Positions 1 to 6,360 of a stretch of DNA of 6,360 nt are shown here, piece by piece. Numbering within the stretch: position 1 is the stretch's first letter; each line of letters opens with the position of its first letter. The DNA is from a bacterium. Lineage in GTDB: Bacteria; Chlamydiota; Chlamydiia; Chlamydiales; FEN-1388. The notes beneath the pieces were generated by a model. The model worked only from the letters and a program-made list of their open reading frames with translations. It was not told the origin of the DNA and ran no database searches. The translations under genes were made by a program, and so were the position numbers. The stretch is taken from positions 1-6,360 of the forward strand of contig JAJZPP010000041.1 of NCBI GenBank assembly GCA_021811115.1, read 5' to 3'.

Positions 1-68
1 AGAAAAGGGTTCGCTGCAGTCCCCACAAGTTTTTCTGGGGGGTGTTGTGAAAGTAAGAATATTTAGGA

Positions 69-506
69 ATGTAAAGAATTTCTTTTATTTTTGTCGATTT
101 TCTGTCCAGTCCAACCCGGCCACCTCAGCGACCTGCTATTTCTGGCTTACCAGAGTTAAAAACAGAAGAACTAACTGTTGGAAATCTCCAGAACTATGGT
201 CGAAGTTTATATGTTGCTGTTGAGGGTTCGACACAGGCAAAATCAAGTCCGACGAATTCCCTTGAGCGCACGCCTCAAGCGAAAGTCTCCGTTATAACGA
301 CCAGAAATCTTCGCTATAGAGCCTGGTTGAACATGCTAGGAGGGGTTTTACCGAAAGGTACGACTGTTGACGATGTGATTGAAGCAACCAAACATTTGCC
401 GAAACCAGAAAGAGATCTCTTGAAGAAGGCCGTTGAGCAAGGAGGTATGTTCGTCCGACCAGGGGCTCAAGCAATCGCAAAAAATAGTCTTGTCGCGATA
501 GAATAA
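69..506 (+). pseudogene. Hypothetical protein remnant or start-less ORF (unrecognised)
   Basis: The frame is open from 75 to the TAA at 504-506 (144 codons before the stop) and I do not recognise the product. It reads like real protein: a hydrophobic start (RISFIFFDVFLSS), a proline-rich stretch (SSPTRPPPQRPAISGLPEL), a mixed middle, and a probably helical charged C-terminus (DDVIEATKHLPKPERDLLKKAVEQ). The only upstream in-frame ATG, at 69-71, is followed immediately by TAA at 72-74. The frame then has no ATG, GTG or TTG until TTG 327 and ATG 333, so a normally initiated product would have only about 58 or 60 residues. Two explanations fit: a nonsense change at codon 2, since one base change would give MKRISFIFFDVF, which resembles a signal-peptide start; or a 1-base frameshift in the T-runs at 83-101 from a GTG start at 47 in another frame. 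A short intact gene from 327 or 333 remains possible. Base composition is lower in GC than the downstream operon. Confidence 0.4.
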
Positions 507-542
507 TGGCTCACACGGAGATCCTCTCTCCCCCCTCGAACT

Positions 543-634
543 CTACAAAGGCAAGTGCTTCAAAAAATTGAGGTAAGGAAGGCCCCCCCCTTTGGGGTCC
601 TTACCTCAATTTCTTGAAGCACTTGCCTACAAAG
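543..634. mobile_element. Possible MITE-like palindromic insertion with 8-bp target duplication
   Basis: The octamer CTACAAAG occurs at 543-550 and again at 627-634, exactly bracketing a 76-bp palindromic core (551-626) whose ends read GCAAGTGCTTC inward. Matching does not continue beyond the octamer on either side. An exact 8-bp direct repeat abutting both ends of an inverted repeat is what transposase-mediated insertion leaves; IS families such as IS66, ISL3 and IS256 are known for target duplications of about 8 bp. The element carries no coding capacity and would need a transposase in trans. The transposition reading is inference; the repeats themselves are seen directly. A hairpin with chance flanks remains possible. 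Confidence 0.5.
549..628. repeat. Near-perfect 31-bp inverted repeat (large hairpin)
   Basis: Arm 549-579 pairs with arm 598-628 at 30 of 31 positions; the only mismatch is A564 opposite C613. The 18-nt centre (580-597) contains eight consecutive C residues (583-590) followed by TTTGGGG, so C587-590 can pair with G594-597 and form a second small hairpin at the tip. There is no T-tract on the 3' side of either strand, so it is not a classical Rho-independent terminator, although a hairpin this stable could stop transcription or protect RNA ends. It lies between the stop codon at 506 and the promoter at 642. With its flanking direct repeat it looks more like a miniature inserted element than a regulatory stem. 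Confidence 0.9.
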
Positions 635-641
635 AAACCTA

Positions 642-671
642 TTGAGATAAAACAAGAAGATATTTCATAAT
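642..671 (+). promoter_or_regulatory. Putative sigma70-type promoter for the kinase gene
   Basis: A -35 box TTGAGA (642-647, five of six to consensus) is followed after an 18-nt spacer by a -10 box CATAAT (666-671, five of six). Predicted transcription start is near 678, leaving a leader of about 29 nt before the ATG at 707. The surrounding stretch is AT-rich, as promoters usually are. It lies just downstream of the palindrome, so the kinase gene probably has its own transcription unit. Confidence 0.5.
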
Positions 672-706
672 CTTTTATTATATTAACGTAAAACTTGTTA
701 TTGATT

Positions 707-2680
707 ATGAGTACCATAGAAAGTAATTCAATTAGATTGTTTCCTGAGATCGATTGCGGTAGATCGGGTTCCGACCGGGGACTGCCGTGTCAGATTGTGC
801 CCTCAGCCGTCGCACAAGGCAGGACACTGGAAGTCTCTCCAACGTTCATCGTCAATTTAGGCCCAATCACCGTGCAAATACGGAGAGCCGATCTCGACGA
901 GTTCCTGCAACGAAACCCGTCGTTAAACTCGGGACCCTCACTCCAGCCCGCCGATATTGTGGCCCGCATTTACCGAGACAGAACGCCCTCCCCACTTCCC
1001 ATAGGCTCCCCACCGCCACCCGCTCCCCTCTTCGAATACCCCATTTGGAAAACCATGGTCGCTATCGACCCCTTCAGAACCAACATCTTCTCCTTTATCA
1101 CAAAACACATAAAGCGTTTTCCCTACCAAAGCATGCGCCAAGGACAACCCAATTTCCCCTTCAGTTACCTCCACAGCCTTCTTACTTCCTGTCCCGCATC
1201 GTTGCCTCTAGACAGACAGATCGAGCTGACCACCAAGCGGCTCGTTCAAGAGGGGACATCGCAAAGTCAACATGCCCTTGGGATAGGGTTGCACGATCCA
1301 AAAGTTGTCGAGAAAATTCTTGCTGACTTCAAGGAGTATCGTTCTCCCCACATCGTTTTCGTGGGCGATTTTGATGAGAAGATAAAAACCGAACTCCAGC
1401 CACAGCTCTCTCGATTAATCGAAGAATTCCCAAAGGATGCCTACGGCAAAACTTCGTGTATCCTCCACCCAGACGATCCCACCATCCTGATTGCCTGCAC
1501 GAAAACAGGAGAGAATGTGTATGAATTTTCCCTTAGACACGCTCACTCCATACCGGACGAAAAAAAAGAGGCTCTCGTTCATGCGCTCCTGGAGCCTCAT
1601 TATTCTCCCGGGACAGTGAAAGCAATCCTTTGTGGCCTCAGCTTTGACTGGTTCGGTTTTTATAGACCAGATGAGGACGATCCGACAATCTTCCACCAAA
1701 CACATCAGGTAAAAGGGCTTAAAATTTTTCTGCATTGCTCTGGAAAGATCGTTGCCGACATTGCTAGAGAGCGGGTCGGAAGTGGAGCGTCGAAGGGGTT
1801 CAAAAGCAAGTATACCCTCCATCTTGATGGGACGCTCATTAAAAAAACCGGCCGTGCTACGGCGCTCAAATCGAGGTCGCCATCGCATCAACCGATCTGG
1901 GATGAAAAGTTTCTTACTGATGCAAACCATGAGGTTTTCGTTCGAGAGGATCTTGGAGAAGTCCCCGGCCTTCTTCCATTCTACATAAGTGGCCGCTATT
2001 ACAGCAGGAAGAACCCCACACAACTGAAGACCCGATTTGAGTCCATGTTATGTGAAGGAACCATTGAGAACCTCGTCTATGATAGCAAGGGTAAGCCACT
2101 CCCTCCCGATCAGCGCAAGACATTAAGCGCCTTATACGCAGCGTACGATGCCCTCAGAGCTCTCGACGTAATTCATAGAGAGGAATTTGTCGTTCACGAC
2201 GTGAAACCAGCAAACGTTCTTTGGACTGCAGGCGAGAGTCGAACAGAAGGAAAGCTCTGCGATCTTGGGTTTGCCACCTCAATTGACGAGCCGCGCTCTG
2301 ATCTAGGAACAATAGAATTTAAGTCCCCAGAACGTATCTGGCCCAAGACTGGGCAAGGAAATGATCCTGCAAGCGATCTCTTTGCTTATGGATATCTGCT
2401 CCTGTTTATGTATTTACCTGAGTTTCGTCATGAAATTGACTGTTTGCAAGGCGGAGCATTCTGCCTTTTCGGTTACACCCCCCTGTCAGAAGGGCAGTAT
2501 ATAGCATCCCTGAACCAGTTACGAAGCCGGATACCACAAACGAAACTGGGCGAACTCATTGTCGACCTCATCAATCCTGACCCCTCCCTGAGACCCTCGA
2601 CCGCAGTGGCATTGGAGAGGTACACTAAGCTGCTTCCCAAGCTGGAAAGAGATCCATATGTCGACTGTTGTTCTATGTAA
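707..2680 (+). CDS. Divergent eukaryotic-type Ser/Thr protein kinase with unknown N-terminal region
   Basis: This 657-residue protein (from the ATG at 707) carries a protein-kinase fold at about residues 350-640. Visible landmarks, in order: a glycine-rich loop G358-S-G360-A-S-K-G364; a probable beta-3 lysine K388 in ATALKS; a probable alpha-C glutamate E409 in NHEVFVREDL; a hinge-like ESMLCEGTIENLV (445-457); the catalytic loop VHDVKPAN with D498, K500 and N503; the metal-binding D519 in DLG; SPE (540-542) in place of APE; D557 and G562 of subdomain IX; and R629 in SLRPS. All key catalytic residues appear present, so activity is plausible. The first 345 residues match no family I know and include a proline-rich segment (about 93-107). 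I see no clear signal peptide or membrane helix. Frame continuity also allows TTG 695; ATG 707 is preferred as the stronger codon, though neither has a clear ribosome site. Chlamydiae secrete kinases by type III secretion, so a host-directed effector is possible but unproven. A divergent intracellular regulatory kinase is the alternative. Confidence 0.85.
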   Translation: MSTIESNSIRLFPEIDCGRSGSDRGLPCQIVPSAVAQGRTLEVSPTFIVNLGPITVQIRRADLDEFLQRNPSLNSGPSLQPADIVARIYRDRTPSPLPIGSPPPPAPLFEYPIWKTMVAIDPFRTNIFSFITKHIKRFPYQSMRQGQPNFPFSYLHSLLTSCPASLPLDRQIELTTKRLVQEGTSQSQHALGIGLHDPKVVEKILADFKEYRSPHIVFVGDFDEKIKTELQPQLSRLIEEFPKDAYGKTSCILHPDDPTILIACTKTGENVYEFSLRHAHSIPDEKKEALVHALLEPHYSPGTVKAILCGLSFDWFGFYRPDEDDPTIFHQTHQVKGLKIFLHCSGKIVADIARERVGSGASKGFKSKYTLHLDGTLIKKTGRATALKSRSPSHQPIWDEKFLTDANHEVFVREDLGEVPGLLPFYISGRYYSRKNPTQLKTRFESMLCEGTIENLVYDSKGKPLPPDQRKTLSALYAAYDALRALDVIHREEFVVHDVKPANVLWTAGESRTEGKLCDLGFATSIDEPRSDLGTIEFKSPERIWPKTGQGNDPASDLFAYGYLLLFMYLPEFRHEIDCLQGGAFCLFGYTPLSEGQYIASLNQLRSRIPQTKLGELIVDLINPDPSLRPSTAVALERYTKLLPKLERDPYVDCCSM

Positions 2681-2713
2681 GGGAAAAAACCACATCGTAA
2701 TTGGCTCCTGCTG

Positions 2714-2719
2714 TATACT
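2714..2719 (+). promoter_or_regulatory. Possible -10 element ahead of lepA
   Basis: TATACT (five of six to the -10 consensus) lies in the 63-bp gap between the kinase stop and lepA, with TG directly upstream. No convincing -35 box sits 15-18 nt before it. It would start transcription around 2726, giving a leader of about 18 nt. The kinase gene has no clear terminator, so read-through into lepA is also possible. Confidence 0.25.
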
Positions 2720-2743
2720 TTTTCCTGTTTACTGTAATGACAC

Positions 2744-4570
2744 ATGATGCCTATGGCAGAGTTTACATACGACCCGTCACTGATTCGCAATTTTTCTATC
2801 ATCGCTCACATCGACCATGGAAAATCCACCCTCGCCGATCGGATGCTCGAGCTGACAGGCACCATCTCCAAACGGGAGATGCAAGAGCAGGTGCTCGACG
2901 CCATGGATCTCGAACGTGAGCGAGGAATCACCATCAAGGCCCACCCAGTCCGCATGCTGTATCGCGCCAAGGACGGACGGGTCTACCAGATGAACCTGAT
3001 CGATACCCCAGGCCACGTCGACTTTACCTACGAAGTATCCAGATCACTCGCCGCATGCGAAGGGGCGCTCCTCGTCGTCGATGCGGGTCAGGGAATTCAG
3101 GCGCAAAGCCTTGCCAACGTGCATCTAGCTATGGAACGCTCTCTTACGATCATTCCAGTCCTCAACAAAATCGATCTACCCACCGCCGATATTCCAGGAA
3201 CGTATGAACAGCTCGAAGAGAGCTTGGCCATGCCTCGCGAAGAGGTTATTTTGGCATCAGCAAAATCGGGTATCGGCATCGAAGAGGTGCTTGAGAGAAT
3301 TGTCACCGACATTCCTCCTCCAAAAGTTGAGGAAGACGGGAAGCTGCGAGCCCTCATCTTTGACTCGCGCTACGACCCCTATCGCGGCGTCATGGTGTAC
3401 GTCAGAATTGTCTCAGGATCCATCAAGAAAGGACAGATAGTCCGATTCATGGCGAAAGATGTCGCCTACGAAGTGCTTGAGGTAGGCGTCTTCACCCCCC
3501 TCCAAAAGCCTGTGGAAAGCCTTTCGGCAGGAGAAGTAGGCTACTTTGCCGGCAATATCAAGGCGGTGGCCGATGTCAGAATCGGCGACACCGTCACCCA
3601 AGCCAAGGGAGGAGCTGTCCAGCCGCTTCCTGGGTTCCGCGACATCCACCCGGTTGTCTTTGCTGGCATCTACCCCGTTGACTCTCAAGATTTTGAGGCG
3701 CTGCGCGATGCGCTCGGTAAGCTCCGACTCAATGACTCGGCCCTCCACGTGGAACAGGAGAGCTCTACTGCCCTTGGGTTTGGGTTTCGGTGCGGTTTTT
3801 TAGGGCTGTTGCATTTGGAAATTGTCTTTGAACGACTCCAACGCGAGTTTGATCTGGACATCATCACCACATCGCCCAGCGTCATCTACCGCATCGTCCT
3901 GCAAGATGGATCGACCCTTGAAATCGATAACCCTGCAAAGTACCCAGACGCCTCTCTCATCTCGTGCATTGAGGAGCCATGGGTGACCTGCCATATTCTC
4001 ACCCCACAGGACTACCTGGGCAACATCATGGCGTTAACGCTTGAAAAGCGTGGCAACTGTGTCAAGATGGAGACGCTCGACTCAAAACGGCTCCTTGTAA
4101 CCTACCGCCTGCCTCTCAACGAGATCATTACCGACTTTGCCGATAGGCTTAAATCGGTCACAAAAGGGTTTGCCTCGTTCGATTACCTCTTTTCAGGATA
4201 TGAGCCAGGAGATATTGTCAAACTCGAGATTCGAGTCAATGAGGAACCTGTTGATGCCTTTTCCCGCCTCATTCACCGCTCCAAGGCAGAGACCGAAGGC
4301 AGAGCCCTGTGCTCAAAGCTCGTCGAAGTCATTCCGATGCAGCTGTTCCGGGTGCCTGTACAGGCGGCTATCGGCGGCAAAGTCATTGCTCGGGAGACGA
4401 TTCGGGCGCTGGCAAAAAATGTCACGGCAAAGTGCTATGGCGGAGACATCACTCGCAAACGGAAGCTATGGGAAAAGCAGAAAGAGGGGAAAAAACGGAT
4501 GAAAGAGATCGGTAAGGTCTCCATCCCCCAAAGTGCCTTTATGAGTATATTAAAACTGAATGCTGAGTAA
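2744..4570 (+). CDS. lepA: Elongation factor 4 (LepA), ribosomal back-translocase GTPase
   Basis: LepA is a translational GTPase that binds stalled or mistranslocated ribosomes and affects initiation and elongation quality. The 608 residues match the family's usual length of about 600. All G motifs are intact: G1 AHIDHGKST (21-29), G2 threonine T63 in GITIK, G3 DTPGH (87-91), G4 NKID (141-144) and G5 SAK (172-174). These are followed by the beta-barrel domain 2 (from about 195), the EF-G-like domains III and V, and the LepA-specific C-terminus ([16 protein letters not shown] near the end). ATG is possible at 2744, 2747 and 2753; the core begins at about residue 15, so all give a full protein, and 2744 is kept as the longest. 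No ribosome-binding site is evident. It is the first gene of the run with uppS, which begins 5 nt after its stop. It acts in the cytosol, possibly with membrane association. No missing residue or truncation was seen. Confidence 0.97.
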   Translation: MMPMAEFTYDPSLIRNFSIIAHIDHGKSTLADRMLELTGTISKREMQEQVLDAMDLERERGITIKAHPVRMLYRAKDGRVYQMNLIDTPGHVDFTYEVSRSLAACEGALLVVDAGQGIQAQSLANVHLAMERSLTIIPVLNKIDLPTADIPGTYEQLEESLAMPREEVILASAKSGIGIEEVLERIVTDIPPPKVEEDGKLRALIFDSRYDPYRGVMVYVRIVSGSIKKGQIVRFMAKDVAYEVLEVGVFTPLQKPVESLSAGEVGYFAGNIKAVADVRIGDTVTQAKGGAVQPLPGFRDIHPVVFAGIYPVDSQDFEALRDALGKLRLNDSALHVEQESSTALGFGFRCGFLGLLHLEIVFERLQREFDLDIITTSPSVIYRIVLQDGSTLEIDNPAKYPDASLISCIEEPWVTCHILTPQDYLGNIMALTLEKRGNCVKMETLDSKRLLVTYRLPLNEIITDFADRLKSVTKGFASFDYLFSGYEPGDIVKLEIRVNEEPVDAFSRLIHRSKAETEGRALCSKLVEVIPMQLFRVPVQAAIGGKVIARETIRALAKNVTAKCYGGDITRKRKLWEKQKEGKKRMKEIGKVSIPQSAFMSILKLNAE

Positions 4571-4575
4571 TATCA

Positions 4576-5361
4576 ATGTGTATCGATACTATTCCAACCC
4601 TTCGTGCTCCACAAGAAGGCCCCTATTTTACTGAAGATGACTTTGCTTGCCTCAAGGCGGCACCACTCCCCAAACACATCGCGATCATCCCCGATGGCAA
4701 TCGGCGATGGGCAGAAAAAGAGCATGTGCCATACATAAATGGCTACATCAAAGGGGCTCAAACACTCATACAAACCGCCTTGGCCGCAAAAGAGCTCTCC
4801 ATCCCAGTGATCACCGTCTACTCGTTCTCGACAGAAAACTGGACTCGCCCCCAAGACGAGATCCACCTCGTCATGAAACTGTTCGACCTCCACTTAAACT
4901 TCTACGCCGACTCCCTTGTCAAAGCCAACATTCGCCTCCACATCATCGGAGATATCGCCCGCCTGCCGCTCTTCCTCCAAGAGACCATCGCGCGTGTGAT
5001 GCACCAAACCGCTTCAGGAACGAGTCTTGACCTCGTTTTAGCCATGAACTATGGCGGCAGAAATGAACTTGTCAGAGCATTCCGCAAGTTGGCAGAACTG
5101 TACCAACATGGCATGGTCGACACTATCTCTGAAGAGGCGGTCAGCAAAGCGTTAGACACCCATCCATGGCCAGATCCAGACCTTCTCATCCGAACAAGCG
5201 GCGAGCAGCGACTCTCCAATTTTCTCCTCTGGCAAAGCTCCTATGCTGAAATGTATACAGATGAGGAATCGTGGCCAAACTTTACCCCACAACACCTCCT
5301 TCACGCTGTTGTCGCGTACCAATCACGTCAACGTCGACACGGCGGAGGAATGGCAACTTAA
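4576..5361 (+). CDS. uppS: Isoprenyl transferase / undecaprenyl diphosphate synthase
   Basis: This cis-prenyltransferase condenses isopentenyl diphosphate units onto farnesyl diphosphate to give undecaprenyl diphosphate, the lipid carrier for peptidoglycan and other envelope polymers. At 261 residues it is near the usual 230-260, with an N-terminus about 14 residues longer than E. coli UppS. Motifs in order: IIPDGNRRWA with the catalytic D40; YSFSTENWTRP (82-92); NYGGRNE (158-164); and DLLIRTSGEQRLSNFLLWQ (202-220) followed by AEMY and WP (233-234). The usual GHxxG motif reads GYIKG (56-60), so the conserved histidine is a tyrosine. The gene starts 5 nt after the lepA stop, with no clear Shine-Dalgarno site, suggesting coupling to lepA. 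It is a soluble or membrane-peripheral enzyme. The following cdsA and cmk genes match the chlamydial order. Confidence 0.95.
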   Translation: MCIDTIPTLRAPQEGPYFTEDDFACLKAAPLPKHIAIIPDGNRRWAEKEHVPYINGYIKGAQTLIQTALAAKELSIPVITVYSFSTENWTRPQDEIHLVMKLFDLHLNFYADSLVKANIRLHIIGDIARLPLFLQETIARVMHQTASGTSLDLVLAMNYGGRNELVRAFRKLAELYQHGMVDTISEEAVSKALDTHPWPDPDLLIRTSGEQRLSNFLLWQSSYAEMYTDEESWPNFTPQHLLHAVVAYQSRQRRHGGGMAT

Positions 5362-5374
5362 AAACTAGTAACCT

Positions 5375-6223
5375 ATGATTCAACTACCCTCACGTAATTT
5401 TTGGCTTCGCACCCTCTTTGGAAGCCTCTTTGCACTCCTGACCGCTTTCCTTATTTTCACATCCCACCTGCCACTGCTCAGCTGGCTCTTCGTCTGCGGC
5501 CTCACGCTGCTTCAGGCGGCAGCTATCCGGGAATTCTTAAAACTAGCGCGGTTAAAGGGGTTTGCTCCAGCCAGCTTGATGCTGATTATTTGCTCCTCCT
5601 TCTATATCCTCTCCCGATACGCCGTGATTGTCTCCCCTGGAAGGGGCCATTTCCCGACACTCATCCTCTTCTTGTCGACCATTGCCTGCGCGCTCTCCTT
5701 ACTCCGCCACCAAAAAGATGCGATTGCCAACTATTCCATCACGTTCTTTGGATTTATCTACGTAACCTTTCCCTTAAGCCTCCTGCTTGACATTAACTTT
5801 AGAGCCCACCCGATGTGGCTCGTCTGGCTCCTCGTCACTACCAAGGGAGGCGATATGATTGCCTACCTTGCCGGAAAGACGATTGGGAAGCACCCCCTCG
5901 CACCCATGTTGAGCCCGAAAAAGACTATCGAGGGGGCCATCTGCGGCTGTTTTGGTTCGGCCATTTTAAGCGTCCTACTGGCCTCTTTCTGGTATACCGA
6001 TACTCTCTCAATGAAGGACTGGGCATGGCTTGGCCTCATTATGGGAGCCTGTGCGGTGCTTGGAGACCTCTCTGAGTCACTCCTCAAGCGGGATGCACAG
6101 GTCAAGGACAGCAGCGCTATACCGGGCCTTGGGGGCATTTTGGATATTACCGACTCGCTCACCTTTGCTTCGCCGCTGCTCTACTTTTTCTTAGATGTCT
6201 CATACAGATTACAACCCTTATGA
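5375..6223 (+). CDS. cdsA: Phosphatidate cytidylyltransferase (CDP-diacylglycerol synthase)
   Basis: CdsA makes CDP-diacylglycerol and diphosphate from phosphatidate and CTP, the branch point to phosphatidylethanolamine, phosphatidylglycerol and cardiolipin. The 282 residues fit the family. The protein is strongly hydrophobic, with about seven to eight membrane helices (for example near 10-30, 33-50, 67-88, 93-111, 119-138 and 185-207). The C-terminal half has the family core: [17 protein letters not shown] (158-174), SPKKTIEGA (180-188) and the signature [13 protein letters not shown] (233-245) leading into [12 protein letters not shown] (250-261). The signature normally reads PGHGG..DR.D, so His is Leu and Arg is Ile here; the acidic and lysine positions are kept. 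The gene starts 13 nt after uppS and ends in an ATGA overlap with cmk, as expected for one operon. No ribosome site is clear, so the start rests on the ATG at 5375 and the position of the first helix. Inner membrane enzyme. Confidence 0.95.
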   Translation: MIQLPSRNFWLRTLFGSLFALLTAFLIFTSHLPLLSWLFVCGLTLLQAAAIREFLKLARLKGFAPASLMLIICSSFYILSRYAVIVSPGRGHFPTLILFLSTIACALSLLRHQKDAIANYSITFFGFIYVTFPLSLLLDINFRAHPMWLVWLLVTTKGGDMIAYLAGKTIGKHPLAPMLSPKKTIEGAICGCFGSAILSVLLASFWYTDTLSMKDWAWLGLIMGACAVLGDLSESLLKRDAQVKDSSAIPGLGGILDITDSLTFASPLLYFFLDVSYRLQPL

Positions 6224-6360
6224 TTATCACCATTGATGGACCTGCAGGAACGGGCAAGAGCACGGTCGCAAAAAAAGTGGCCGCTCTCCTTGGCTTTTCC
6301 CTGCTCGACACGGGAGCCTTGTACCGCGCTGTTGCTGCCGCTGTCATAGCAACCGGAATT
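6220..6360 (+). CDS. cmk: Cytidylate kinase, N-terminal part (runs off the window)
   Basis: Cytidylate kinase phosphorylates CMP and dCMP with ATP to the diphosphates. Only the first 47 codons are in the window. They show the typical start [15 protein letters not shown], with the P-loop GPAGTGKST at residues 7-15, and the CMP-binding segment [11 protein letters not shown] (28-38), where the family has LDTGAxYR. The ATG at 6220 overlaps the cdsA TGA (6221-6223) as ATGA, the usual sign of translational coupling, which also fixes the start. It fits the chlamydial order uppS-cdsA-cmk, and its product feeds the CTP pool used by CdsA. The gene is cut by the window edge, not broken. Confidence 0.93.
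   Translation, partial: MIITIDGPAGTGKSTVAKKVAALLGFSLLDTGALYRAVAAAVIATGI

Noticed and set aside
6..24. GGGTTCG followed by CCCC, suggesting a tRNA or tmRNA 3' end
   Set aside because: The T-loop spacing and sequence do not fit: no 5-bp stem with a 7-nt TTCRANY loop and no CCA end with an acceptor partner in view.
21..40. CCCCA ... TGGGG short inverted repeat as a terminator
   Set aside because: Only five pairs around a 10-nt loop, and no T-tract after the stem.
549..628. Palindrome as a classical Rho-independent terminator for the upstream frame
   Set aside because: There is no U-run after the stem on either strand, and the exact flanking octamers are better explained by insertion.
1415..2023. 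202-codon open frame on the minus strand inside the kinase gene
   Set aside because: It lies wholly within the kinase reading frame, which has clear kinase motifs; the antisense product shows no recognisable feature.
2682..2725. GGAAAAA ... TTTTTCC as a terminator between the kinase gene and lepA
   Set aside because: Seven mostly A-T pairs with a 30-nt loop would be unstable, and it overlaps the possible -10 element.
4137..4502. 121-codon + strand frame within lepA
   Set aside because: Out-of-frame shadow of the conserved LepA C-terminal region.

Overview
The window most likely comes from a chromosome of the Chlamydiota, probably an environmental (Chlamydia-like) lineage of moderate GC. The main reason is the tight same-strand run uppS-cdsA-cmk, an order I recall from Chlamydia, together with UppS and CdsA motif variants that depart from the usual bacterial forms. 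The assignment is an inference from gene order and protein character; I cannot name a species.

Layout, all genes on the + strand. (1) Positions 1-694 are visibly more AT-rich than the rest. They hold a 144-codon open frame (75-506) that reads like protein but has no usable start: an in-frame ATG at 69 is followed at once by TAA. Downstream lies a near-perfect 31-bp inverted repeat (549-628), whose 76-bp core is flanked by an exact 8-bp direct repeat, like a small inserted element. A good sigma70-type promoter (642-671) follows. (2) Positions 707-2680 encode a 657-residue protein with a divergent eukaryotic-type Ser/Thr kinase domain in its C-terminal half and an unrecognised, partly proline-rich N-terminal half. 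It is a candidate secreted host-directed kinase. (3) Positions 2744-6360 form a compact housekeeping operon: lepA (elongation factor 4), uppS (undecaprenyl diphosphate synthase), cdsA (CDP-diacylglycerol synthase) and the first 47 codons of cmk (cytidylate kinase), which runs off the window. Gaps are 5 nt, 13 nt and a 4-nt ATGA overlap, so co-transcription and partial translational coupling are likely.

The operon combines translation quality (LepA), the lipid carrier for peptidoglycan and other envelope polymers (UppS), the central phospholipid precursor (CdsA) and CMP/dCMP phosphorylation (Cmk), which supplies the CTP used by CdsA. The kinase and the broken upstream frame look like accessory material next to this conserved block. 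No tRNA, rRNA, CRISPR array or full transposase gene was seen.
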